The notes below the pieces were generated by a model. The model saw only the letters and a program-made list of their open reading frames with translations, searched no databases and was not told the origin of the DNA. Below are positions 45,601-56,750 of a stretch of DNA of 64,000 nt, piece after piece. A program made the position numbers and the translations under genes. Origin of the DNA: Arabidopsis thaliana (Eukaryota > Streptophyta > Magnoliopsida > Brassicales > Brassicaceae); contig NC_003075.7 in NCBI RefSeq assembly GCF_000001735.4, positions 18,521,057 to 18,585,056 of the forward strand. The letters run 5' to 3'. Within the stretch, counting starts at the first letter, position 1. Each line of letters begins with the position of its first letter.

Positions 45601-48600
45601 ACTATTGGGAGTTAGGACCACTGGTTGATAAACCGTGTCAAATTGGCTTTAGACAAGACCAAAGTGTCGTCGTTTTGATAAAAACCTATTGCTCTCTCTC
45701 TCTCTCTCGCTGAAGCCGGCCCGAGCCGTATATAAGCTGTCTCCTACAATGGTTTTTTTCAATCGTATTAGAATATTGTTTATAATTACTATATTCGTTT
45801 GTAGTTTATCACTATTCTACTGTATTAGTATTAATTTTAATTATCTTTTGTATCATCCATTTTCCTGCAAAACTTATCTATTTTTCTAATCGCACTAGCG
45901 TGTGAGTTGTTTACAACTACATTCAATTGTAAATCTCTTTTCCGAAAAATATGAAACAGAGGAAACCAATGATGATGTACAAAAATGATCTCTAACTAAT
46001 GTTTTAATATATTATTATATTTTATTATTAGTTTATATAGATTCGATTCGAGTCATTCGACCTTCCCCGAATATAGCTTGGTAAGGCTAATACTTGATTA
46101 ATCCATAGTCACGTAAGAGAATGTGATTTATAATGCTTAAGAAGTGACCATCTTTCTTAACAAATAAAGTTATAAGGAAGAAAACAATGCAAGTTTTCAT
46201 ATGTTGGGATTCACGTACATACATAAGACATAATTATGTGCAAAACTCATTAACTTTTTAACACGATTAATTTTCTTTTTTTTTGGGTGTTGCGTTTAAG
46301 AGTACATATGATCAAGTACATCTTCGGTCCCAATAAGTTAGAAGCCTTAAAAGAATTTAAAATGTGGCTCTATATATATTTTTAGTACCAAAATCTGATC
46401 ATCTAGTTATTTACATTTTGTTTGTCTAGTTATATATTTCCTCTCTCTTTTTTTAACTGATATTCTAAAAAAACACATACATTAAGAAAATATATTAAAA
46501 TTTATTATAAATATATTCATTTTTGTGATTTGCATTTTTCTATAATTCTAAACCAATGATATTCAATTATTTGTCTTGAAATTTAAAATTCATCAATAAT
46601 AACTAATAATTAATGCATAAAAACTTAAAAAATCAATCTGTTTGAAATAATTTTTTCTCCAAAAAGTCAATTAATAAGGAACAGATAAAGTACATCATAA
46701 TCCATGTCAGATTATCTTTTAACTAATAGTATATTATATACTTAACAAAAACTTCAGTTAATTTTAAAAACTTAGAAATAATCTCAAAACCAATATATAT
46801 ATATATATATATATAATTTCGAGTCATATGTAGTTGAGAACTTGGGATAGAGTTTTGGGAGGTTTAAGCAAGTTACTACCACCATAACAGTGTAAACATT
46901 TACTCATGTGACTCCTAAAATTACTACTAAAAGCTAAATTATAAAGAGGTTTTAGCAAGTTAGCAAATAGCAACCAACAACCTCGTTTCTATTAAGCTTT
47001 CAACATGTCCAAAAATCACAAATGTTCTTTTTTTTACCAAATTTTGTGTAATTAATAAAAGGTTTTAATTATATATATGAGGATCACATCAACTAATTAA
47101 ATGTTTTTAAATTTGGAGTATTATATGAATTCCCGGAATTAAAGACTTGAGAGGGACCTTTGTAAATGAATACACCTTGTAATTATTTAATGACAAATTA
47201 TTTTTTATTGTTTATACTTTATACCATTGCATCTCACTATCAAAGCATATTTAAAATTCTATAAGGAGGGCCCAAAATACACGGGAATGTTGAAAACCAT
47301 AACCTATCGAGATTAAAAAGACGATTATATTTTTGTTTTACTTTAAAATATCATTTATTTTATCTTCAAAATAAAATAAACTCTGATTGTCTTCTTATAA
47401 GCTAAGTAATCATACATCAACTCAACATCAATGTCAATTTAATCTTTCATAAATCTATTCATAAATTCTACACTTAACTAATAGATTTTATCTAAAAACT
47501 AAACTACTCAACCCAGTCAATTAACAACTTTAGATCTATGAACTGAAAATAAACAAACAACAATCAATTTAATTTACACGAGTTCACAATAGAATAAAAA
47601 AGTAGTATAGGGTTTAAAAGGGACGACACTAAAAGTCTTTATAGCAGCTACATAACATGATCAATTCTTTTGCGGTAATATCTTTTCTATAAAGAAACTT
47701 ATGCTTTTTGTCAAGTCCAGTTAATCCTGTAGCAAATAATATTCATGATAAATACTTATACGCCGGTTTATAAAAAGAAAATGTTTTAATCAGATTTTGA
47801 ATATTTACTACTACTTGAACTTCATTTTGCTTTATATCGTCTATTATCGAATTCGAAACAATCAAGTGTTTAGTGTCAAATACCATCAACATAAATCTTA
47901 CTTCGACTATTATGTGTGCTAATTTCTAATTGTACGTAGGAGATTTCCATTTCCCTTCATTTGTATATAACATATGTACTTCATATTGATATGTTTGTTC
48001 ACATGATTCTATAGTTCTTATATAAGGCACGATACGAAGTTACGAACCACCAACAAAAGCATTAATGGTTTCAAGAATACAATAAAGTTTTGATGTTTTC
48101 ATTATTGCATGTAGATATAAATAAAAGACTCACGAAGATTCTTAAAAGCTAAAACCATTGTGATCTTTGCCCAGAGAAAGTGAAGCACACAACACAAATG
48201 TTCGCCGCTTGAAAATAGTACAACAAAATGCTTTAATTATCATAGAAATTTAATTAAGCATATACTAATCAAAACAATGTGAAGATGTTAATAATGTAAG
48301 CATTGAGTTTTGAGAGGTGAAATAGACATCACTAATGTACATTTTACAAAGCTTCATAAGTCGCACTAAAGTTAATTACTAAAATTCTAAACCGACAAAA
48401 TCGAAAATTGTACCGACCGACGAACCTCTCTAACTAAACCAAACCGACTCTACAGCTTAAGTAAAGTCGTGAAACGTGTCGAGCTATGAGTGGTCAAATA
48501 AAGTTGTGAAATAGACGGCTGTGAGAGGTGGAAACAGATGAGATGTCGTGAATCGGAGGGCTAAGAAGAGAAAGCACTGTACACGTGTCTATCCTTCTCT

Positions 48601-48625
48601 AACGATTTTATTCTGATTTTCTCCC

Positions 48626-48634
48626 TATAAAATA
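48626..48634 (+). promoter_or_regulatory. Orphan TATA box with upstream G-box
   Basis: TATAAAATA at 48626-48634 is preceded 39 bp upstream by the palindrome ACACGTGT (G-box CACGTG at 48582-48587). The spacing is right for a promoter, and a short ORF starts about 42 bp downstream. No known gene follows. Confidence 0.4.
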
Positions 48635-48675
48635 TATGTATTTTTTAAATAATGTTATTTCGGCGATAGTGACAA

Positions 48676-48795
48676 ATGGGAAATGACGAAAACGACGTCT
48701 TCTTTGATGCAATGTTTGGCCCACAATCACATGGGTATGTGGGCCCTCCTGTTTCGCAGCTTCGTACAAAGAAAATAAGTAAATTTACAATGTAG
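48676..48795 (+). CDS. Candidate small ORF, 39 residues, unknown
   Basis: The ORF runs from ATG 48676 to TAG 48793-48795 and starts MGNDENDVFFDAMFGPQSHG. It is the first ATG downstream of the TATA box at 48626, in a locally GC-richer patch. The residue mix (acidic start, aromatic core, basic tail LRTKKISK) is not the Ile/Phe/Lys/Asn drift of random AT-rich ORFs. I recognise no family. It could be a real microprotein, a conserved noncoding transcript, or the relic of a longer gene or transposon. Confidence 0.25.
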   Translation: MGNDENDVFFDAMFGPQSHGYVGPPVSQLRTKKISKFTM

Positions 48796-50625
48796 GTCCC
48801 TTTCTTTCTGTGCCATTTGACTGTATGAAAAAAATGACATTAATATTTTATACAACTAAAAGTTAATTACCTTTTTTTCCTCCCTTATGAATATTATCAT
48901 AATTTTCTATTTCCAGTGCATGTATATAGAACCGTATTTTTCCAACGGAATTGAATTGTTTTTGGTAGGCATTATCAGTTTATCACTACTAGTATATTTC
49001 AAATCTCTTGTATTAATTTTGATGCATTTAATCAGCTTACTAAATAACCGTTTCATCAAGGTATTCCGACTAATTTAAACAAAACATTCATTTACCCATA
49101 TAAAATAAAATTAGAGAAAGTATATAATAATAGTAATTTTGTTGGCGTCATGACGTGATTTGAATGCCTCAATTTCAGATACGATCCGTGACAATGGTAA
49201 AAGCTTCTGACAGAATGTTTTCATCATTCACTAAAAACGATGTCCCATGCTTCCACTGAAACACGTACGCACAATCATGGTAACAGAAGTAAGTACCTTG
49301 ATGATTGATGATGATAGCATTTTCTCACAAGCCAATCCTATTTCTTTAATCCAATTTCACCTTTATTATTAGGAACTACTTTATTGTCTTTCACCAAAAG
49401 CTAAATTTCTAGCTAAGGTCAAAAAACCTTTTCACGAATATCAATAAATTTCCACCATTTCTTAAAAGCTAGATTGAATTAACTATTTCAATACTCTCAC
49501 AAAAGTGATTTATTGTTTGTTTTTTTTCCTTTCGTAATTTTTATGTTGATAGTAACATTAATATTCGATCCAATACAATCAAGTAAATAATAAAGATGGA
49601 TTTGGGTTTTGTCGTGATCACTAGTTCAATGTCTTTTTCACTAATGAATTTGGTCTTCACAAAATTACCAAAAAAGAAAGAAAGAAAAAAAGAAAGAGAT
49701 GTCGTGTCGTGGGATTAGATGTTACAGGTCCGGGGGAAAAAGCTGCGTCTTTCTTTCCTCCATTTTGTATTTCACTCCCTCTACTCCTTTAAAACCCCTC
49801 TATTCCTTTAGAAACTTCATATTTTATCTTTCTTTCCTCATATTTTATCTATAAAGAACAATATAATTTGCATAATGATAAATGTATGATTCTTTTTTTC
49901 CAAAAGGTGTGTCCTAAAATAGAAATTGAATTTGGTCGATCTCAAAATTACAAATCAATGAATCACATGTTTGTATTTCATGTTTATTAATAAAATAAAA
50001 TATAATTTTACTAATAGAAACTATACGTTTACAACACAATATTAATAGATTATTAACATATCGTTTTGTTGAATGTTATTATATCACGTTGATTTTAATA
50101 GATGATGTGTTAACTAAACTTTTTACGTGTAACTAATACAACCAAACATACACACTTTAAATTACAAACAAAAACTTATAATAAAGTTGGGAATGGTTGG
50201 ATAACTTGGGTTATTTAGATATTTTTTTAGTTTTTGATAAATAGTAAAAAAGAAATTTGGCTTTCTAATTTTTAGAAGAAGGTAAATTTTCAAAATTTTG
50301 TTGGATTAAGATATAGGTTATATTACTCAATTGAAAAGTTTAGGGGTAGGAAATGTAATACAATTCAGACTTAAGGGGTCAAACGTAGTTTTATTGCTTT
50401 CATATCAGAGTGTCCCCATTGATTCCTATTTCTGTGAAAGCCCCTCTCGACATCGTTAATTACATGAAGAGCCATTACAATCTTAAACCCAAAATTAACT
50501 TCTCCCGCGGATTTAATTTAATAATCCCCTTCATCCTTAATCCTTATTTATCAATTATTCCACCTTTGCCCTCTTCTCTGTTTTCCCATTGAGACTAAAC
50601 AGAGCACCAATTTGATAAACAATTC

Positions 50626-51718
50626 TCAAGTCCAATGATCTGAAGCAGAGTACCAATGAAGTGACGGCGGCTGTTCATCGGAGAAGAAACCACAAGCTTC
50701 TTCACCGCTTAGAAAATCCTCGTGATCCTCTGTTTGCTCTGTTTTCACAAACTGTAAGAAACTCCCGCCAGTAACCGTCACAGGCGGCGTCAATCTTCCG
50801 TTATCAGAACTTGTTTCGTCGTTAAGAACGGCGCTTGAATCGCAACTATCGGAAGATCCAGCCTCGACAACGGTGGAATTCGGTAGAAGGTCACGGAGGT
50901 CAGTGAAGCTTCGCCGGTAGTTAAAACCAGAGGAATGTTCTAGAAACTGCAGAGGAGACGAAGGAATCGAATCCGTCTTGTGAACTTCCTCTTCCTTAAC
51001 ACCCTCCGTAATAGCTTTGTTGTTGTTGTTATCTTCTTCACCGTTTACCTTAGCTTTGATTTTACTAATCTGCAACCAAAAACTTTAAAAATCAAACCTT
51101 TTTGCATTTTCGTCTCTGAAGTTTCAATTTTTATGGTTTAAAGTCTCTAATATTGTACCTCTTGGAGAAGGGAATCATTGTCACGGCGGAGAGAATCGAA
51201 ATTGTGGCGGAGAGAATCGTATTGACCCTTAAGAACACCGTAATCTTTTTCAAGCTGTTTTGTTTTCCACCGTGCACGACGGTTCTGAAACCAAACAGCT
51301 ACTTGACGAGGTTGAAGTCCAAGCTCTTGTGCTAATTTAGTTTTCCTCTCAGGTTCGAGTTTATTCTCAAGTTCGAAATTCTTCTCAAGAGCTTTGACTT
51401 GGTCAACTTTTAATCTTCTCTTCTTCTCCGATAGACCCATGTGGTGGTGGTTGCCGGAATATTCCTCGATTAGTGTAGCATCTTCATCGTAACCTTCAAG
51501 CATAGATTGGTAATTACTTCCGTACCCTCTTGGACTCTGTTCATCTGTTGTGTAACCAAATGAATCTTGTCAATAAAAGAAACAGTGGAAAGTGAAGAAA
51601 GGATCACATGGGTTTTGTCTGACATTAGCAAAAAGTAGAAAGAACAAAGATGGTAATAAGAACCTGTAGAAGTGGAGATTAGACCACACATTGAATCTGA
51701 GCTGCTTAGTCTCTTCAT
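50626..51718 (-). CDS. HB16: HD-Zip class I transcription factor ATHB16
   Basis: Three exons on the minus strand, 51718-51664, 51544-51159 and 51069-50626, give 294 residues. The homeodomain spans about 57-112 ([11 protein letters not shown] through [13 protein letters not shown], with the recognition helix [10 protein letters not shown]). A leucine zipper follows directly ([20 protein letters not shown] and on). The C-terminus is acidic and Ser-rich and ends in an aromatic motif [11 protein letters not shown], as in the ATHB5/6/16 clade. These factors bind the CAATNATTG pseudopalindrome. ATHB16 restrains leaf cell expansion and affects photoperiodic flowering (recall). ATHB6 is the chromosome 2 paralogue and the main alternative. 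Confidence 0.95.
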
Positions 51719-51911
51719 GATGACACTTTAAAATAGTTCTACTCCAGCTTTTTCTTTATTATCAGAGAAATTCTTATGAAGTTTTGAAATTACAACAATG
51801 TTGTAAACATAATTGAGCTTCTTCACTTGAACAACAACATGAACAAAACGAGGAGACTTTAGAGGCTCAAATTAGAAAAAACAGAGAGAGGGATATGGAT
51901 TGAGAAAGTCC

Positions 51912-51914
<3 letters not shown>

Positions 51915-51963
<49 letters not shown>
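51915..51963. repeat. (AG)n microsatellite
   Basis: An unbroken AG/GA dinucleotide run of about 48 bp, the longest simple repeat in the window, about 200 bp upstream of the ATHB16 start codon. Confidence 0.97.
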
Positions 51964-51965
<2 letters not shown>

Positions 51966-52023
51966 CTTTTAATCTAGAGAGCAATGGTTCTTTTCAATAT
52001 GAACAAGTTGGTTTCACACTTTC

Positions 52024-52073
52024 TCTTTCTTTAAATAAACCAAACTTATCTTTCTTTAAATAAACCAAACTTA
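52024..52073. repeat. Perfect 25-bp tandem duplication
   Basis: Two adjacent identical 25-bp copies beginning TCTTTCTTTAAATAAACCAA, at 52024-52048 and 52049-52073. Confidence 0.95.
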
Positions 52074-52080
52074 GAGAAAG

Positions 52081-53509
52081 GGTTAAAATGTAACTAAGGT
52101 TAAGTTTGAACCAATAGTTATACGGCTTGGCTCGGCTCGGCTTAGAACAAGTGGTGGAGTCTGTGATACGTCACCGTATGGGTTTATTTTTGGTAATGCT
52201 TAACCTTATTTTTTTTAAGGGTGTTTCTATTTTCTTAAACTTAAAAATTCAGAGAAATTAATAAACAGCGGATAGTAGAGAGATACGTAAGATGCATTTA
52301 AAAAGTAGATTTTTAAAATATAACATCCTCTGAAAAACGTCAGAAGGTACGTCACAGAAGATTTGATGACAAAATGATAAACTATAATTTGTTTGTTGAT
52401 TAATGAAACCAAATGTAATTTTCCTGAGCAAACTTAAAATTCGATAGGATAAGTTATAAAATTATACGGATGGCATATTTAATCCCATATATTAGATGTG
52501 GGATATATTATTAAAAACATTAGTGTTATATGTTATTGTTGGCAACGCAGGGGAGTGGAAAGAAAGACTTGTGGGTGGGGGAACAAGACTGACGCAATTT
52601 GGGTTTGGTTCATTGAATTGTCCAAAAACTATGGGCTCGAACGGCACCGTCAAAAAATATCAATTCTTGTTTTGAACGACCTGTAAAAAACATACAGGAA
52701 AGTTTAAAATGGTATAGTGATAAATACAATATACTATAGCATATGTCACAACTCAAATCGAAGCTTTATAGAAAAGTTCAATACTATATTTGGTGATTGT
52801 TTTTTTTCTTCTAATTTTGCATTTGCGTTCTTCTAAGTGAAAGTACATAACGCAAACCAAAGAAACAATCCTATGACGGTTCTCTCTTTGAAACGGAGCT
52901 TTTCCGAGAGACAATGAAATGTTTTTAGAACACAATTAAAGGCTTTGGGTCATCACTTATTCAATTTTAAAGATTTGTCATATTCATTTCATTTGTGATC
53001 AATTTCGAGAAACGTTATCTAAATGAGAGAAAATGAAATGTGTAAGAAGTAGAACTTAGGTATAAAGAGATGGCAAGGCAGGCCTCTGCATTATGACCCA
53101 GTTTCAGATAATGGACCCCTAAACTGTAGTTTTTTGTTATAGGCCTGAGGCCTGATCCATTTATTGTATAAGACCGGTTTTGTTGGTCTTGGTATCAGGT
53201 TTAAATTTAAAATAGGTCGAATTCAACGTTCCCGTACACGTTTCATACATGTTACAATTTAATATGTATATAGCTACTCGATCAGCTTCGAAAATAATAT
53301 TAGTATAAACGGAATTTGGATGATGATGCCCGAGCACATGCACTTTGAAGATATAAAGATGATGAAAAAGAATGAAAGAGATTTTAAATTCTGCCATGTA
53401 TGTCTCTATGGATTATTATAAGTTCAAGTGTGGAAGATTCGGAAATTCTCATTTATCCATATCAAATTTGAATTATTATATTTTTCTGTCTGAATTATTC
53501 ATGAAATAG
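52081..53509. other. Intergenic AT-rich DNA
   Basis: No gene is seen. Short ORFs here lack recognisable domains. A GC-richer motif cluster (repeated GGCTCGGCT) is at about 52,125-52,145, and AGGCCTGAGGCCTG occurs near 53,145. Confidence 0.5.
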
Positions 53510-54630
53510 CAACCGCTAAGGGTGATACATGGTGGAGTACAAGTTACAAAAACCAGCAGAAGGAACTAAAATTCTCGGTAAAATAAGTCGGCAGAACAAA
53601 ATAATATCTCTAAAAACAAGAACCAAAAAAAAAAAAGTATAAATAACCAAAAATACAAATACCATAAGCTAAAACTTAGAAAATAAGCAGAAAAACCTTC
53701 AATGAGTGAACTAAGAATCATGAGAATCTGAAAGGAAAATGACTGAACTTGAAACTAAGAGATCGACGCATAATTGTCTTATTTGTCTTGTGGAAAGATC
53801 CGAATCAAAACCCATTGAATAGCTCTTCTCTCTACTGAAAGACTTGATAGAGCATTGAATAGTATTAAACGTTCCAAACCAACCCCGAGAAGTCGATAAC
53901 CTTAAACTGGAAGAAATACAACTTAAGATGGCAAATTAGTGACCCACATACTCCAAACGAAGCAGATCTTAAAGAGATAGAAGAACCAACCAAAAATTTT
54001 TATCCAAGAGCCAATGGCAAAAAGCATCGAGTCCGTCTCATCACAAGGAGAGATTTTCCAGGACCATCGATGTCAAACACAACACCAAGGTAGACAAAGC
54101 AGATGGCTAGAACCGAAACTTCATTCAAACAAGACTCAACCTCAGAACAGTCAAAGATCCGCAAAAGAGAGACTCCGAAAATCCCTAAACAAATCTAACG
54201 CAACTCGCCAACAGAGACACATTGGAGGAAGACGACGAGGGAGATACCACGAGCCTATCTGATGTTGCATAGATTCATCAAGGGAAGAAGATAAACGAAT
54301 CAAGAAGGAAAGCCAGAGCCTTCAATGGAGGCGTTGACTCAACGAAGAGAATTCTCAGACAGAACAGAAGCTACTTGTGACTCCACTTTGAGGCAAGGAG
54401 CGGATCCGCAACTTTAAGCACCATCGACCATCAGAATTAACGGATCTAAACACTCAATACCATGTCTTATCAGATATGAGACACGAAAGCAAACCAAACC
54501 ACAACGTTAAAACTCTACGATTCCATAAGTAGAAAAGACAAATACAAAATTGAAAATCTAAACAAGAAAACAAGGGAGGTGATCGACGTTGACGGTGTAT
54601 GAGCCGCCACGCACGGGTCACCAGCTAATC
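53510..54630 (-). mobile_element. Noncoding retroposon-like block (possible Sadhu/LINE-derived element)
   Basis: A roughly 1.1-kb stretch with clearly higher GC and purine bias than its flanks. Read on the minus strand it begins abruptly with GGTGACCCGTGCGTGGCGGC at about 54,620 and ends near 53,515 with GTAACTTGTACTCCACCATG, which resembles the 3' end of a retroposon. There is no long ORF; the plus-strand ORF at 54014-54262 is low complexity in Gln, Arg and Lys and looks like antisense of noncoding sequence. I could not see a clear poly-A or target-site duplication. Length, lack of coding and sharp edges suggest a Sadhu-type or other nonautonomous retroposon, but this is from impression only. 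Confidence 0.35.
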
Positions 54631-55476
54631 AAGTTTGTAATCTATCTGATGTATAAATATCTACGACTTTTTTTAGCATATAAATAATATATTTTACAGA
54701 AAAAATGTGGTGTAATAACATCAACCAATTAATTGAGTGTAAATTAATTTTGTTATCATCAATCAACTGGTATATACATATTTTGCCAAATCCGATTTTA
54801 GACGGTGATCCAACCAAAACCATTAGCTGCAATGTTCAGTTGCTATGATCGATCACTAGTATTGTTGTTGTGCCATAAATATCAATCTTTATTTTCTTAT
54901 GTTGCCAAGGCGATCACACACCACTTATCCACTTTGTGTTGTTTTTCTGTGTTTGTTTGTTATTTCTTGTCTGAAACCAAGGAAAAGGTAATTGTACGAT
55001 GAAACATTCTGACCTATAAGTATTGATTAAATTGACCCTATCGAAGAGACAAAGAGTTTGTGTATTTGCAGCGAACATGAATTAAAAATTGACATATAAT
55101 TAATCCTAGCACACAGTTTAGTGGATTAGACTATTTCAGTAACAAGTGGAGAAACATGACTAAATTAAAAATGAAATTGTAACGAACTTATCTCCCCCCA
55201 ATTTGACATAATTTTTGCCCTATTGTCTTCATCAAAAAAACTTTCTTTAAGTTCATCTAAAAGTCAAAACAATATAATTATTAACCTTTTGAAGTTTATT
55301 CGGGACAGCTATATGCTTCTCCTCTCTAAGTATATAAATCATATCCTTCGTATCTGACATATTTTGCGTCTAACAAGTAACACCCTAATAAACATTTGCA
55401 TTTGCAAGCAGAAATCTAATTCATCGTGGATAAATCTCAGCCGTTAATATCTTTCCGGCGTCGCTTCGAACGACCG
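54631..55476. promoter_or_regulatory. ATL32 promoter and leader
   Basis: An AT-rich upstream region with a TATA box (TATATAAAT, 55331-55339), which puts the transcription start near 55,365 and gives a leader of about 110 nt. No gene is seen here. Confidence 0.55.
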
Positions 55477-56448
55477 ATGATGACACGCGTCGAGTGTTTT
55501 AATCCTCACCGTTGGATTATCTTACACGTGGCAATCATCATACAGAGCAAAGCCAATGCCCAATCTTTCTCACCGAGTCCACCCGACTTGCAAACGGGTC
55601 ACACTCCGTCGAAGACCACCGTCTTCGCCGTTCTCGTAACCCTCTTCTTCCTCACCGGATTACTCTCCGTCTATATTCGCCATTGCGCTCGCTCTAATCC
55701 TGATTCCTCCACCAGATACTTCCGCAACCGAGCTAACGACGGCAGTTCACGGCGAGGCGGTCTTGACAACGCCGTCGTCGAAAGCTTCCCTGTTTTCGCT
55801 TACTCCTCTGTTAAAGAATCCAAAATCGGATCCAAGGATTTAGAATGTGCGATTTGTCTCAACGAATTAGAAGATCATGAAACAGTGCGATTGCTTCCGA
55901 TTTGTAACCATTTGTTCCATATCGATTGTATCGATACTTGGCTTTACTCGCACGCAACTTGCCCTGTTTGCAGATCTAATCTCACCGCGAAATCGAATAA
56001 ACCCGGCGATGAAGACGACGGTGTTCCGTTAGCAGCGATGAGAGACCACGTCGTGGTTGATATTGAGACCGTTGAGGTAGCGAAAAGCCACCACCGACGG
56101 TTGAGTTCTGAAATCTCCGGTAAGTTTCCGAGATCGAATTCGACGGGTCATTCGATGGATCGATTCAGTGACGGCACAGAGAGGTTTACTCTGCGGTTAC
56201 CAGATGATGTAAAGATGCGATTAATGGCGGTGAAAGGACGTAGGTTGAAACGAACGAGAAGCTTTGACGTTGATTTGACGGCGGAACACTATTGCCGGAG
56301 CGGTGAGGAAAGCAGTAACACGATCGGGTCTGGTGCGAAGTCGGGTCGGGTCAACTGGCCGGATCGATGGGGTTTGACTTTGTTCGTTTCGAAGTCAAAC
56401 TCGGGTTCCGTTAGATCACAGAAATCTAACGGTGAACCGTTGAAATGA
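55477..56448 (+). CDS. ATL32: RING-H2 E3 ubiquitin ligase, ATL family
   Basis: An intronless gene of 323 residues. I start at ATG 55477 (MMTRVECFNP); the frame is open for 17 more codons upstream but begins without an ATG. ATL features in order: an N-terminal hydrophobic stretch (about 13-22); a transmembrane helix (about 46-67, TTVFAVLVTLFFLTGLLSVY); the GLD motif at 95-97; and a RING-H2 domain at about 124-166 (C-x2-C, then CNHLFHIDC and CPVC) with the conserved Pro and Trp. A Ser/Arg-rich C-terminal tail follows (KRTRSFDVDL, VNWPDRWG). ATL proteins are membrane-anchored E3 ligases that transfer ubiquitin from an E2; the substrate is unknown. The number in the family is from gene order. Confidence 0.93.
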   Translation: MMTRVECFNPHRWIILHVAIIIQSKANAQSFSPSPPDLQTGHTPSKTTVFAVLVTLFFLTGLLSVYIRHCARSNPDSSTRYFRNRANDGSSRRGGLDNAVVESFPVFAYSSVKESKIGSKDLECAICLNELEDHETVRLLPICNHLFHIDCIDTWLYSHATCPVCRSNLTAKSNKPGDEDDGVPLAAMRDHVVVDIETVEVAKSHHRRLSSEISGKFPRSNSTGHSMDRFSDGTERFTLRLPDDVKMRLMAVKGRRLKRTRSFDVDLTAEHYCRSGEESSNTIGSGAKSGRVNWPDRWGLTLFVSKSNSGSVRSQKSNGEPLK

Positions 56449-56494
56449 ACGACGTTATATTTTGCCGTGAAAGTGGTGAAGATATGAATGGTAA

Positions 56495-56710
56495 AAATTG
56501 GTTTGTAATTTTGTATACACAAAGGTCCAGCTTGTTTAGCATCTCGCTAAACATGTTTTTGAACTTTTCTAAGAATGTTTCAAATTTAATATATGTTTTC
56601 TTATACGAGTGGTAAAAAGTAATTTCAAATTGGTTTGTAATTTTGTATACAAAAAAGTCCAGCTTGTTTAGCATTTCGCTAAACATGTATTTGAAAGTTT
56701 CGAAGAATGT
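56495..56710. repeat. Duplicated 84-bp unit with a perfect hairpin, 3' of ATL32
   Basis: Two copies of an 84-bp unit (56495-56578 and 56627-56710, period 132 bp) share most bases. Each contains a perfect 8-bp stem TGTTTAGC/GCTAAACA with a 5-nt loop (56533-56553 and 56665-56685). Only one loop base differs (ATCTC versus ATTTC). The first copy begins about 47 bp after the ATL32 stop, so it is probably in the 3' UTR. Confidence 0.85.
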
Positions 56711-56750
56711 ATATTATTAAAGAAGATATTGTTTGAGTTTTAGATTTCAT

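Larger units (their letters stand above)
42672..50625. other. 8-kb gene-poor AT-rich region
   Basis: No conserved protein-coding gene is seen between the SCAI-like gene and ATHB16, unusual for this otherwise dense arm (about one gene per 3 kb elsewhere). The SCAI leader has a GA tract at about 42,749-42,802. Simple repeats include (AT)n at 46,793-46,815. Promoter-like patches with a TATA box and GC-richer flanks occur at about 45,240-45,740 and 48,390-48,800; the second precedes a 39-codon ORF. Scattered short ORFs (45,689; 48,887; 50,410) have no recognisable domain. The right end (about 50,400-50,625) is less AT-rich and should include the ATHB16 3' UTR. Confidence 0.6.
51719..52080 (-). 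promoter_or_regulatory. ATHB16 leader and proximal promoter with GA tract and 25-bp tandem repeat
   Basis: The minus-strand upstream region of ATHB16. It contains a (GA)n tract of about 48 bp at 51915-51963 and, just upstream in gene orientation, a perfect 25-bp tandem duplication at 52024-52048 and 52049-52073 that includes TTTATTTAAAG on the minus strand, a possible TATA element present twice. Confidence 0.6.

Noticed and set aside
45689-45889. 66-codon ORF after the CT run
   Set aside because: A low-complexity start and an Ile/Phe/Leu-rich body; it overlaps the TATA box at 45729, so it cannot be read from that promoter.
54014-54262. 82-codon Gln/Arg/Lys-rich ORF
   Set aside because: It lies inside the retroposon-like block, on the strand opposite to the inferred element; composition suggests antisense noncoding sequence.
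55426-55476. 17-codon N-terminal extension of ATL32
   Set aside because: It begins with GTG, not ATG; the first in-frame ATG is 55477 and gives a normal ATL protein.
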